Shown here: in pieces, positions 52,799 to 60,964 of the stretch | Layout of the letters: each line of letters opens with the position of its first letter | How positions within the stretch are numbered: the first letter of the stretch is position 1 | Assembly: GCF_001984125.1 (NCBI RefSeq) | Contig: NZ_MTQL01000006.1 | Coordinates: forward strand, 992,001 to 1,056,000 | Reading direction: 5' to 3' | From: Leifsonia sp. ALI-44-B | GTDB lineage: Bacteria; Actinomycetota; Actinomycetes; Actinomycetales; Microbacteriaceae | Length of the DNA stretch: 64,000 bases | Translations under genes and position numbers: made by a program | Notes under the pieces: model-generated | The model's input: the letters and a program-made list of their open reading frames with translations, nothing else | Told to the model about the DNA's origin: nothing | Databases searched by the model: none

Positions 52799-52813
52799 AC
52801 GGAAAGGTCCCTC

Positions 52814-53275
52814 ATGTTCAAAGGTTTCAAGGAGTTCATTCTTCGCGGCAACGTGATGGACCTCGCGGTCGCCGTCGTCATCGGAGCCGCGTTCTCGGCC
52901 ATCGTGACGGCCCTCGTGACGGCGGTGTTCAACCCGCTCCTCGGAGCGCTCTTCAACGCCGAGAGCCTGGCGAAGGCGCTCCCCCTCAGCATCCCTACCA
53001 CCTCGGGTGGAACCGCAACGCTCTACTTCGGAGCCGTCATCGGGGCCGTCATTCAGTTCCTGCTCGTGGCCGCGGTCGTGTACTTCGTGCTCGTCGTGCC
53101 CATGAACAAGCTGAAGGAAGCCGCGTTCGCGAAGAAGAAGGCCGGCGAGGTGGATGCTAAGGCGACGCCGACCGAGCTTGAGATGCTGACCGACATCCGC
53201 GATCTGCTTGCGCGCCAGCAGGGGGCTGACACGTACACCGACAACAAGGGTGAAGACCCCCGCGCCCACAGCTAG
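52814..53275 (+). CDS. mscL: large-conductance mechanosensitive channel MscL
   Basis: 153 residues. FKEFILRGNVMDLAVAVVIG with the amphipathic start and first membrane helix (AAFSAIVTALVTAVFNPLL), a periplasmic loop, second helix (AVIGAVIQFLLVAAVVYFVL) and a charged C-terminal helix. Opens under membrane tension to release solutes. GGAAAGG precedes the ATG. Follows fmdB by 15 bases. Confidence 0.97.
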   Translation: MFKGFKEFILRGNVMDLAVAVVIGAAFSAIVTALVTAVFNPLLGALFNAESLAKALPLSIPTTSGGTATLYFGAVIGAVIQFLLVAAVVYFVLVVPMNKLKEAAFAKKKAGEVDAKATPTELEMLTDIRDLLARQQGADTYTDNKGEDPRAHS

Positions 53276-53281
53276 CGCTCG

Positions 53282-54679
53282 GTGTCGACACCTTCGGCGC
53301 CGGAAGAGAACGTCGGCGACCCTGAGAATTCGGCGATGCCGGCCGACCGACGTGCCACCGGCCGCGCCCGGGCCCGCGCCCTCTTCGTCGACCTGACGCC
53401 GCTGCGGCGCTCGCCCGCGTTTGCCCGACTTTGGCTCGGAACATCCATCGCCGCTATCGGCACGCAGATGACGACCGTCGCGGTCGGCCTCGAGATCTAC
53501 GACATCACGGCGTCCACGTTCGCCGTGGCGCTCGTCGGGGTCATAGCGCTCGTGCCCATGATCATCGCGGGGCTCTACGGCGGCATGCTCGCCGATGCCT
53601 TCGACCGGCGGGCCGTCGCACTCGTGTCGGCCGTGCTGGCGTGGGTGTCGATCGCGGCCATCGCCCTGCACGCCTGGCTCGGCCTCGACAATGTGACGCT
53701 GCTCTATGTGCTCGTGACCGTCAACGCCGTCGCCGGAACGGTCGTGAGCGCCAGCCGCTCGGCCATCATCCCCCGCCTCATCGGCACCGACCTGCTGCCG
53801 GCCGCTGGAGCGCTGAGCGGCATCGGCACAGGCTTCGCGGTCACGCTCGGGCCCGCGGTCGCCGGTGTGCTCGTGGCCGCGGTCGGTTTCGCGCCCACCT
53901 ACACGGTCGACGTGGTGCTGTTCAGCTTCGCGTTCCTCGGCATCGTCGCGCTGCCTAAAATGGCGCCCGAGCACGACGCCCTGCGCCCGGGGCTTCGCAG
54001 CCTAGTCGAGGGCGCACGATTCCTGCGCCGCTCCCCCACCATCACCATGACGTTCGTGCTCGACATCATCGCCATGACGTTCGGGCAGCCGCGCGTGCTT
54101 TTCCCCGCAATCGGCGCGCTCGTCATCGGCGGCGGTGCCATCACGGTCGGCGTTCTGACCTCGGCCTACGCGGCCGGCGCGCTGCTCTCGAGCATCTTCT
54201 CGGGGCCGCTCGGGCGCGTGCGGCGGCAGGGTGTCGCGGTCGGCTGGGCCATCACGGCCTACGGCGCGGCCATCATGGGCTTCGGTGTCGTCATTGCGAT
54301 CGCGCATCTGCTGGGCGGGCGCATGCAGGATGCCATGAGCCCCGACATCCTGCCCGCCCTGGCCCTCGCCGCCCTGTTCCTGGCCCTGGCGGGTGGAGCC
54401 GACAACGTGAGCGCGGTGTTCCGCAGCACGATCTTGCAGGCCGCTGCCCCCGACGGTATGCGTGGGCGGCTGCAGGGCATCTTCATCGTCGTGGTGACGG
54501 GCGGGCCGCGGCTGGGCGACCTCTACGCGGGTGTCGTGGTAGCGGCGGGCATCGCGTGGCCGCCGCTGCTCGGAGGCGCGCTCATCATCGTGCTCGTTGC
54601 CGTGCTGCTGCGGGCCGTTCCGTCGTTCCGCCAATACGACGCGCGCATCCCGACAGGTCAGCTTCAAGACAAGCGCTGA
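53282..54679 (+). CDS. MFS exporter (enterobactin-exporter-like, MFS_3)
   Basis: 465 residues with about 11-12 hydrophobic helices after a 40-residue polar start. FARLWLGTSIAAIGTQMTTV and DITASTFAVALVGVIALVPM, plus GLYGGMLADAFDRRAVALVS in the loop 2-3 region and ILQAAAPDGMRGRLQGIFIV near the C-terminus, are the pattern of the MFS_3 group of exporters (siderophore or drug). Start is GTG 53282, only 6 bases after the mscL stop, so the two are transcribed together. Substrate unknown. Confidence 0.9.
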   Translation: MSTPSAPEENVGDPENSAMPADRRATGRARARALFVDLTPLRRSPAFARLWLGTSIAAIGTQMTTVAVGLEIYDITASTFAVALVGVIALVPMIIAGLYGGMLADAFDRRAVALVSAVLAWVSIAAIALHAWLGLDNVTLLYVLVTVNAVAGTVVSASRSAIIPRLIGTDLLPAAGALSGIGTGFAVTLGPAVAGVLVAAVGFAPTYTVDVVLFSFAFLGIVALPKMAPEHDALRPGLRSLVEGARFLRRSPTITMTFVLDIIAMTFGQPRVLFPAIGALVIGGGAITVGVLTSAYAAGALLSSIFSGPLGRVRRQGVAVGWAITAYGAAIMGFGVVIAIAHLLGGRMQDAMSPDILPALALAALFLALAGGADNVSAVFRSTILQAAAPDGMRGRLQGIFIVVVTGGPRLGDLYAGVVVAAGIAWPPLLGGALIIVLVAVLLRAVPSFRQYDARIPTGQLQDKR

Positions 54680-54773
54680 CGAGCGGACACCTGCTCTGCA
54701 CAGGCTGCGGGCCGGGAACCGACACGACAGAAGCTGACGGCAGGTCAGCTACACGGCGAAAGCGGGCTGCCGG

Positions 54774-55007
54774 TCAGCCCCAGTGCGGCGGCTTGTCGCG
54801 GCGCAGCTGCTCGTCGTTGCCCGAGGGTGCGGCACCGGGCCGAGCCCCGGTCTCGGCATCCTCTTCGAGCCGGGATGTCGTGTCGTGCGGCGTGGGGTCT
54901 GCGGCCTCGTTACCCGGGCGCACCACGCGACGCGACCCGGCCACGCGGCGCACCGCCGACTCGGCGGCGCGCGCGGGAACGAGGGGCTCGTCGCCCGCTG
55001 AACTCAC
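54774..55007 (-). CDS. small acidic/basic protein downstream of the helicase-like gene
   Basis: 77 residues from GTG 55007, 14 bases after the stop of the 1446-residue gene and on the same strand. Composition is hydrophilic and charged; the C-terminus NDEQLRRDKPPHWG has a well-formed DK-PPHW-G end that looks conserved. No weak-coding signals or membrane segment. No ATG start exists in this frame. It may be translated with the large gene. Function unknown; it could also be a chance open frame. Confidence 0.5.
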   Translation of the reverse strand: MSSAGDEPLVPARAAESAVRRVAGSRRVVRPGNEAADPTPHDTTSRLEEDAETGARPGAAPSGNDEQLRRDKPPHWG

Positions 55008-55021
55008 GGCCGTGCCGCCGC

Positions 55022-58000
55022 TCAGTGACGGCCCGACGACACCACGGCGATGGGGCCCGTGGCGAGATCGTCGGGGTTCGAGGCATCCGGTTCTGAGACC
55101 GCACCGAGCATCGACATGACCTTGCGGGCCACGCCTTCCGGGTCGCTGAACAGGTCGAAGCTGTGCACGCGCAGGTAGTGCCAGCCGAGGCGGCGCAGCA
55201 CATCGGGGCGCAGGCGCAGCGACTCGCGCAGCGAGTCCGAGGCAACCTCGGGATCGGACTCGATCGCCACGGCCTTGTTGCCGTACGAGGCGACGAGCGC
55301 GAGCTTGCCGCGGTAGCCGATCTCGACCTGCAGGCCGTTGCGGTAGAGGCGCTCGGCGAGGTCGAGCAGCATGGGCTCGGCACCATCCGTCACGGGCGGG
55401 GCCGGGCGGTGGATGTCGGGCTCGCGCAGGATCTCGGCCAGGGCCGCGATGCCGTGCTGCATGCGATCGGCGTCCAGGTCGTCGGGGCGGATGCACGAGA
55501 CGATGACCATCGAGCGCCGGGCGCGCGTCATGCCGACCGCGAGCAGGCGGTCGCCGCCGGGGCGACCGAGGGCACCGAAGTTCGAGAGCACGCGGCCGTG
55601 CGGAGTAACTCCATAACCGAGCGAGAAGATGACGCGATCTCGGCTTTCGGCGACGGACTGCTCGAGCGTCAGAACCGTGAACGGCTCGGCGCGCTCCTTC
55701 AGGATGAAGCCCGCGATATCGCTGCGCTTGGCGAAGGCCGACAGGACCGCCTGGTGCACGCGCACGGCGTGCTTGTCGCTCGCCGTGATGACCATGAGGG
55801 ATTCTCGAGGGCGCTCGGTGGCGTGTTCGAGCACGAGGTTGACCACGCGTTCGACCTCGGCGTCGACGCTCTCCACGCCGCCCGTCTCGGGGTCGGGCAT
55901 GCCGTGGCCGCGAGGTACGTAGTCCAGCGTCAGGCTGCCGTGACCGAGGAACGAGCCGGCCCAGGGCAGCGACTCGATCTCGCCGCCATAGAAGCGGTGG
56001 TTCACGAGCTGCGCCAGGTCCTCGCCGCCCGCGCGGTAGCTGCGCGTGAGCGTGAGGGTGGGCAGGAGGCCCGAGAGCTTGGCGAGGGCCGATTCGGGGT
56101 GCAGCGCGTCGGCCATGACACCGATGCTGCGCCCGGGGGCCGAGGCGGATGCAGCATCCGAACCGCTGCCGGTGACGATCGCGTTGGGCACGGTCGACGA
56201 CGAGACGGCGACGGTGCGCGCAACCTCGGGGGCGCGGTTGGCGGCGTCGAAGCGCGGGGCTTCGGCGGCCGAGGACGATCCGGTCGGGGCGGCGCCTTCA
56301 GCGGTGCCAGAGACGTCGGACGCCGAGCTGGAACCCGAGTCAGCCTCAGAAGTGGTGTCGGATGCTGTCTCACTCGACTCCGTCGACGCACCCGTCGACC
56401 CGGCAGGACGCCCGGCCGTCGCGGAGCCGCCACTCAGGCGCTCCTCGGTGCGGATGGCATCAGCGCGCGCCGCGTTGGCGGGAGCCGCAACGGGCGTGGG
56501 GTTGGGATCGACACGTGCAGCGTCGGGCGCACCGGTCAGCGGGTCGCGGCGAACCGAGCCGAAAGCACCGAACGCACCGGCAGCCCCGGTCTTCGCGGGA
56601 GTCGAGGAATCCGAAGCAGTCGAACCCGCACCGGAGGCACCGGCAGCGCCGGAACCGGCACCCGGGCGCCCGACACCGAAGGCGCCCAGCGCCCCCTGAC
56701 CGTCGGTCACGGCGATCTCGAACGGTGTCGGCGACTGCGTCACGGGGTCACCAACGGCGATCACCTGACGAGCGCGGCGAATCGCGGCGGCGTTCTCGGC
56801 CAGGGTCGTGGCTCCGGCATCCACCAGGAAGACGGTGTCGAAGCGCACGGACGACGGAATCTGCGAGACCTCGTAGGGCGACACCATCCACACCGGTGCG
56901 AGCACGCGCGACAGGTGCGGCGCCTGCTGCTCGAGCATGGTGGGGGTCACGCGCTCCTGTTTGAGCATGCGGCGCAGGGCGTTGGCCTCGTCGTTCCAGT
57001 CGACCAGGCCGATCTTCCAGTTGTCCGACAGCAGCGCACCGAGCAGGGCGCCGGATGCCGAGGCGTGCGCTTCGTCGACGAGGCGGAAGTCGCCCTCGAG
57101 CCGATCGATGACGCTCGTGTTGGCCCCGAGCAGCGCGCGGTCGGTCGCGAGCACGTGCTCGAGCACGGACTGCCACCAGGCGAGTTCGAGTTCGTCGGCC
57201 ACACGCGATTCGGGCACGTGGCGCACCGACAGGTCGGTGATGAGCGGGTTCAGGCCCTTTTCGCGCAGCTCCTGAATCAAAGCCGTGCGCTCCTGCAGGT
57301 TCTCCATGACCTCGGAGTCGGCCGCGAGTCCCGACATCAGGCGCACGAGCGACTTGATGGGCAGGGTCTTCAGGCGGTCGTTGCCGTCGGCACGCTTGAG
57401 GGGGACGTCGAGGCGCGCGAGGTCTTCGACGACGCGCTGGTAGGCCACCTGCACATCGGCGATGCCGAGCGGAACCTCGGGCGTCACACCGGCGGCCACA
57501 TAGCGCTGCCACAGCGTGCGCTGCTGCTGGATGTTGCGCAGCGATTCGTTCAGGTCGGCAATGTGCACACCGGGGCGCACGTATTCGCGCGCCAGCTTCT
57601 TGAGGCGGCGGCGGTTGGCGCTCGTCATGGCGGGCGCATCGCGGCGCGACGAGGTGGCGGCGATCAGTTCGCCGAGCGACCGGTCGAACACGGCCGGCTG
57701 GAACTTGTCGAGCGTCTCGCGGATGTCGAGCAGCAGTCGCAGATAGGTGCCCAGTTCTTCGATCGAGTCGAAGGGGCGCATGCGCGTCTGGCCGATGAGT
57801 TCGTAGCCGCGTTCGAGCAGGCGCGGCAGTTCGGCGCGGTGCAGGTTCTTGGCGAGCTCATGCGTGGCCTTGGCATCACGCGTGCTGCTGAACGAGGCTC
57901 CGTACCAGGGCGAGTCGCCCGGGCCGTACTGGAATTCGCCCAGCGCGGCGGCGTGCGCGAGCTTCTGAGCGACCTCGGGGCGGCCCGTGGCGAGCTTCTC

Positions 58001-59362
58001 GAGCGAGATCAGGTCGAGGCGCGCCGTGGTTCCGGGCGGCTCGGCCAGGTTGCCCAGACGCGTGAGTGCCTCGAGGGCGTCGAGCACCGACACCCCAAGC
58101 GCGGGGTTCTTGTGGCCGAGGGCGCCGCGGTAGTCGAGCAGCACCTTGCGCAGGCGCACGAGCGCGTCGTCGACGTCGGCCACGCGCGGGGCGACGGCCT
58201 TCTCGTTGCGCGTGATGGCCTGGATGAGGTCGCGGCGAATGGAGCGCGGGTGCACGGTCAGGCCGGGCAGCCCCACTTTCTGGAAGCGGTGACGGATGCC
58301 GTCGAGGCTCGAGCGGCGGGCGCTCACGACGAGCACGCGCTTGTGTTGCGAGACGAGCGAACCGATGGCGTTGACGACGGTCTGCGTGCCACCCGTGCCC
58401 GGCAGGGTCTGCACCACGATCGAGTGGCCGTTCGTGATCTGCGCGATCACGTTCTCCTGCTCGGTGTCGGCGTCGAGCAGCAGCGTGTCGGTCGACGGCG
58501 GCCGGTCGTCCTGGCCGACGGCGTCGACGGGGCTGAAGAGTCCCTCGACGAGGCGCCGGGCGCCGGGGTTGCCCGCGAGGGCGTCGAGGATGGGGTGGTC
58601 GAGGTCGTCGGCGTCGCGCACGAGGGCGGTTCCGACATCCGCGAAGCTCGAGACGACGAGGCGCGGCTGCACGCTGAACCAGTCGAGGTGCGTGGTGAGG
58701 CCGCGCAGGCGGTCGATCACGGGCTGGGGTTTGAAGACGCCGTTGGTGGTGGCGAGGGCCTCGAAAGCGGCGGCGTCGAGCGTGATGCCGAACTGCTCTT
58801 TCAGGGCGCGGGCGAGCTCGGGGTTGAGCACGGTTGAACCTGTGAGCTTGAGCTCGAAGTCGCGGCCGTAACGACGGATGGCGAGCGGGCGCAACAGCAC
58901 CGGAGCCGAGTAGTCTTCACCGTCGCGGCGCCATTCGGCCAGACCGACGGCCAGGTGGATGGAGTCGATGCCGCGCACGGTGCGCAACTCGACGCCCTTG
59001 GCCGCGATGACCTCGGCGGCGCTCTTGGCGCGGCGCAGGGCCAGATCATCCCGAATCAGGTTCGAGAGCAGGGTCGACTTGCCCGAGATGAACTGGGGCA
59101 GACCACCCGGATGCGTCGAGCTCAGCTCGATGCGCGTGCGCGGTGCGTCGACGAAATGCAGCAGGGGTGAGCGCCCGCCGACCTGCGCGAGTTGCTCGCG
59201 CCACAGCCGCCGTTGCTCATCGGCAACGTTGCCAACGGGGTAGTCGGGGCTTCCCGCCGACAACCCTCCCGGAGACGTCGCCGTGAGGCCGCCGCCGCGT
59301 TTGGCGTCGGCCGATACCTCGGACAGTCCGTCCGCTTCTAGTTTCCTGTCAAGCCGCCACAC
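55022..59362 (-). CDS. DUF4011-type helicase-like protein with C-terminal REase-like domain, ATPase motifs eroded
   Basis: 1446 residues. Residues 50-180 resemble DUF4011 (RRLWREQLAQ, LLHFVDAPRTRIEL). The helicase Walker A is LPGTGGTQT (320-328): the lysine is a glycine (G325). Walker B reads FLVDAGATT with D848 followed by A849, not E. Motif III-like GDPVTQSPTP (871) remains; motif V is TLEQSVAESRD (1232-1242) instead of QGxExD, and motif VI is VGMTRARRSM. A Ser/Ala/Thr-rich insert fills about 890-1050. Residues 1340-1420 (AIESDPEV, DSLRESLRLRPDVLRRLGW, LRVHSFDLFSDPEG) match the MTES_1575-type restriction-endonuclease domain. Start GTG 59362. ATP hydrolysis is unlikely. Confidence 0.85.
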   Translation of the reverse strand: MWRLDRKLEADGLSEVSADAKRGGGLTATSPGGLSAGSPDYPVGNVADEQRRLWREQLAQVGGRSPLLHFVDAPRTRIELSSTHPGGLPQFISGKSTLLSNLIRDDLALRRAKSAAEVIAAKGVELRTVRGIDSIHLAVGLAEWRRDGEDYSAPVLLRPLAIRRYGRDFELKLTGSTVLNPELARALKEQFGITLDAAAFEALATTNGVFKPQPVIDRLRGLTTHLDWFSVQPRLVVSSFADVGTALVRDADDLDHPILDALAGNPGARRLVEGLFSPVDAVGQDDRPPSTDTLLLDADTEQENVIAQITNGHSIVVQTLPGTGGTQTVVNAIGSLVSQHKRVLVVSARRSSLDGIRHRFQKVGLPGLTVHPRSIRRDLIQAITRNEKAVAPRVADVDDALVRLRKVLLDYRGALGHKNPALGVSVLDALEALTRLGNLAEPPGTTARLDLISLEKLATGRPEVAQKLAHAAALGEFQYGPGDSPWYGASFSSTRDAKATHELAKNLHRAELPRLLERGYELIGQTRMRPFDSIEELGTYLRLLLDIRETLDKFQPAVFDRSLGELIAATSSRRDAPAMTSANRRRLKKLAREYVRPGVHIADLNESLRNIQQQRTLWQRYVAAGVTPEVPLGIADVQVAYQRVVEDLARLDVPLKRADGNDRLKTLPIKSLVRLMSGLAADSEVMENLQERTALIQELREKGLNPLITDLSVRHVPESRVADELELAWWQSVLEHVLATDRALLGANTSVIDRLEGDFRLVDEAHASASGALLGALLSDNWKIGLVDWNDEANALRRMLKQERVTPTMLEQQAPHLSRVLAPVWMVSPYEVSQIPSSVRFDTVFLVDAGATTLAENAAAIRRARQVIAVGDPVTQSPTPFEIAVTDGQGALGAFGVGRPGAGSGAAGASGAGSTASDSSTPAKTGAAGAFGAFGSVRRDPLTGAPDAARVDPNPTPVAAPANAARADAIRTEERLSGGSATAGRPAGSTGASTESSETASDTTSEADSGSSSASDVSGTAEGAAPTGSSSAAEAPRFDAANRAPEVARTVAVSSSTVPNAIVTGSGSDAASASAPGRSIGVMADALHPESALAKLSGLLPTLTLTRSYRAGGEDLAQLVNHRFYGGEIESLPWAGSFLGHGSLTLDYVPRGHGMPDPETGGVESVDAEVERVVNLVLEHATERPRESLMVITASDKHAVRVHQAVLSAFAKRSDIAGFILKERAEPFTVLTLEQSVAESRDRVIFSLGYGVTPHGRVLSNFGALGRPGGDRLLAVGMTRARRSMVIVSCIRPDDLDADRMQHGIAALAEILREPDIHRPAPPVTDGAEPMLLDLAERLYRNGLQVEIGYRGKLALVASYGNKAVAIESDPEVASDSLRESLRLRPDVLRRLGWHYLRVHSFDLFSDPEGVARKVMSMLGAVSEPDASNPDDLATGPIAVVSSGRH

Positions 59363-59463
59363 ACCGTCACCTTAGACGCTGATTCGGCCGTCGCCCGGTA
59401 GGCGGGGCGGGTTTTCGCCAGCGTGGCGGGTTTTTGAGGCCCGTCGGCTGCGAGAATGGAGAA

Positions 59464-60876
59464 ATGCTGGGAAACATCGGAAAGACCGTCGCGTCGCGCC
59501 TCAGCGACGAGTCGTCGACCTGGTTGTCCCGCCTGCTGCGCATGACCTGGAATGTGTTGGCCCCGGCCCTCACGGTCGACCGCCTGCTGCTCGCGGCGAA
59601 ATGCGCCGTCGCGGCAACCGTGGCCTGGTTCCTGGGCGGCCAGCTGCCGGGCGAGACGGGCGACTACGCCTACTACGCCCCGCTCGGCGCTCTGATCAGC
59701 ATGATGCCCACGCTCATGGGCTCGCTGCGACTGAGCCTGCAGACCGTGGCCGGGCTCGCGCTCGGAATCGGGCTCGCGTTCGTCACCATCCAGTTCGGGG
59801 CATCCGGTTGGATCACCGTTCCCATTTCGACGGGCGTCGGCGTGCTCGTGGGGGGCCTGCGGGGGCTGGGGCCGGGCCGCGACTATGTTCCCATCGCCGC
59901 CCTGTTCGTGCTCGTCATCGGCGGCGCGAATGCCGAGGACTTCTCGATCGGCTACATCGCGCAGATGGCACTCGGCATGGGCGTCGGCATCGCCATCAAC
60001 CTCATCGTCGTGCCACCCCTGCACACCACGCAGGCGGCCGCGCGTGTTTCGTCGCTGCGCCGCATGATCGCCGACGACCTCGAGGCCATCGGTTCGGTCA
60101 TGCACGAGAAATGGCCGCCCGGGCACACCGAGTGGCAGCGGCAGGGCCAGGCGTTTCGCAACTCGGCCGACAGCGCCGAAGAGGCCCTGGATGATGCGAG
60201 CGAATCGCGCCGCATCAACCCCCGCTCGCGCTGGAACCACCGTGATATGGCTACCGACTACGACGACCTCACCTCCCTGCGCCGCCTGAGCGCCAGCACG
60301 GTCGACATCAGCGATGTGCTGCAGACCGCCATCTGGGGCGCGCAGGACGAGCGCGACGTGCACGCGAGCCTGCCCGCATCCGTTCGCGAACCCATCGGCG
60401 ACTGTCTGACTGCCTTTGCCGTGCTCATCCGCGCCTGGGACGACAAGAAGGACGAGGAGCAGGCCGAGAAAGAGGCGCTCGAGGCGCTCGAAGCGCTGCG
60501 CACGGCCGCGCGTTCGGTGCCGGACGACGACGAGGGCGACTCGGATGCCGTCGACGCGCTCGTGTTCACGCTGCGACGCATGATCTCGCTCATCATGAAG
60601 CGGCTTCCTTCGCACCGTGACACCGAAGCCGCGAAGATCGATGCCGAGACGGCGGCCGCTCATGCCGAGGCCGCGGCCGAGGAGCGCGCGGGCGACGACG
60701 ACGCCCGGTCGACGGCGGATGTCGCGCAGGACGCGATCGATCGGGCGGTTGCCGAAGCTGAGGCGGAGGCGGAGTCCGGAGCGGACGCCTCGGGCCACGG
60801 ACGGGGCAAGCACGGCGGGAGCGGCGACGGCGGCGGTTCGCGATTGTCCGGCAAACCCCACCCCTCCAAAGGGTGA
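59464..60876 (+). CDS. FUSC-family membrane protein (aromatic-acid-exporter-like)
   Basis: 470 residues. The N-terminal ~170 residues hold about six hydrophobic helices (TVDRLLLAAKCAVAATVAWF, YYAPLGALISMMPTLMGSLR, then LSLQTVAGLALGIGLAFVTI, PISTGVGVLVGGLRGLGPGR, VPIAALFVLVIGGANAEDFS, GYIAQMALGMGVGIAINLIV); the rest is a helical cytoplasmic domain with a long Asp/Glu/Ala-rich end and a Gly-rich tail. This is the FUSC/ArAE organisation. ATG 59464 has GGAGAA upstream. Divergent from the helicase-like gene over about 100 bp. Substrate unknown. Confidence 0.85.
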   Translation: MLGNIGKTVASRLSDESSTWLSRLLRMTWNVLAPALTVDRLLLAAKCAVAATVAWFLGGQLPGETGDYAYYAPLGALISMMPTLMGSLRLSLQTVAGLALGIGLAFVTIQFGASGWITVPISTGVGVLVGGLRGLGPGRDYVPIAALFVLVIGGANAEDFSIGYIAQMALGMGVGIAINLIVVPPLHTTQAAARVSSLRRMIADDLEAIGSVMHEKWPPGHTEWQRQGQAFRNSADSAEEALDDASESRRINPRSRWNHRDMATDYDDLTSLRRLSASTVDISDVLQTAIWGAQDERDVHASLPASVREPIGDCLTAFAVLIRAWDDKKDEEQAEKEALEALEALRTAARSVPDDDEGDSDAVDALVFTLRRMISLIMKRLPSHRDTEAAKIDAETAAAHAEAAAEERAGDDDARSTADVAQDAIDRAVAEAEAEAESGADASGHGRGKHGGSGDGGGSRLSGKPHPSKG

Positions 60877-60891
60877 CACCTAAGCGTCACC
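60872..60891 (+). terminator. weak hairpin at the end of the FUSC gene
   Basis: GGTGAC (60872-60877) pairs with GTCACC (60886-60891), loop of eight bases, overlapping the stop codon. There is no T-run, so termination is uncertain. Confidence 0.3.
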
Positions 60892-60964
60892 TCTCGTTCT
60901 CTTGGAGTTCTCAGGAGATGCATAGCGTCGAGACATCCCTTGTTTTCTGTCTCGAAGGTGAACT

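Noticed and set aside
55163-58837. 1224-codon plus-strand frame antisense to the helicase-like gene
   Set aside because: Shadow frame; no family pattern, whereas the minus-strand frame has ordered domains.
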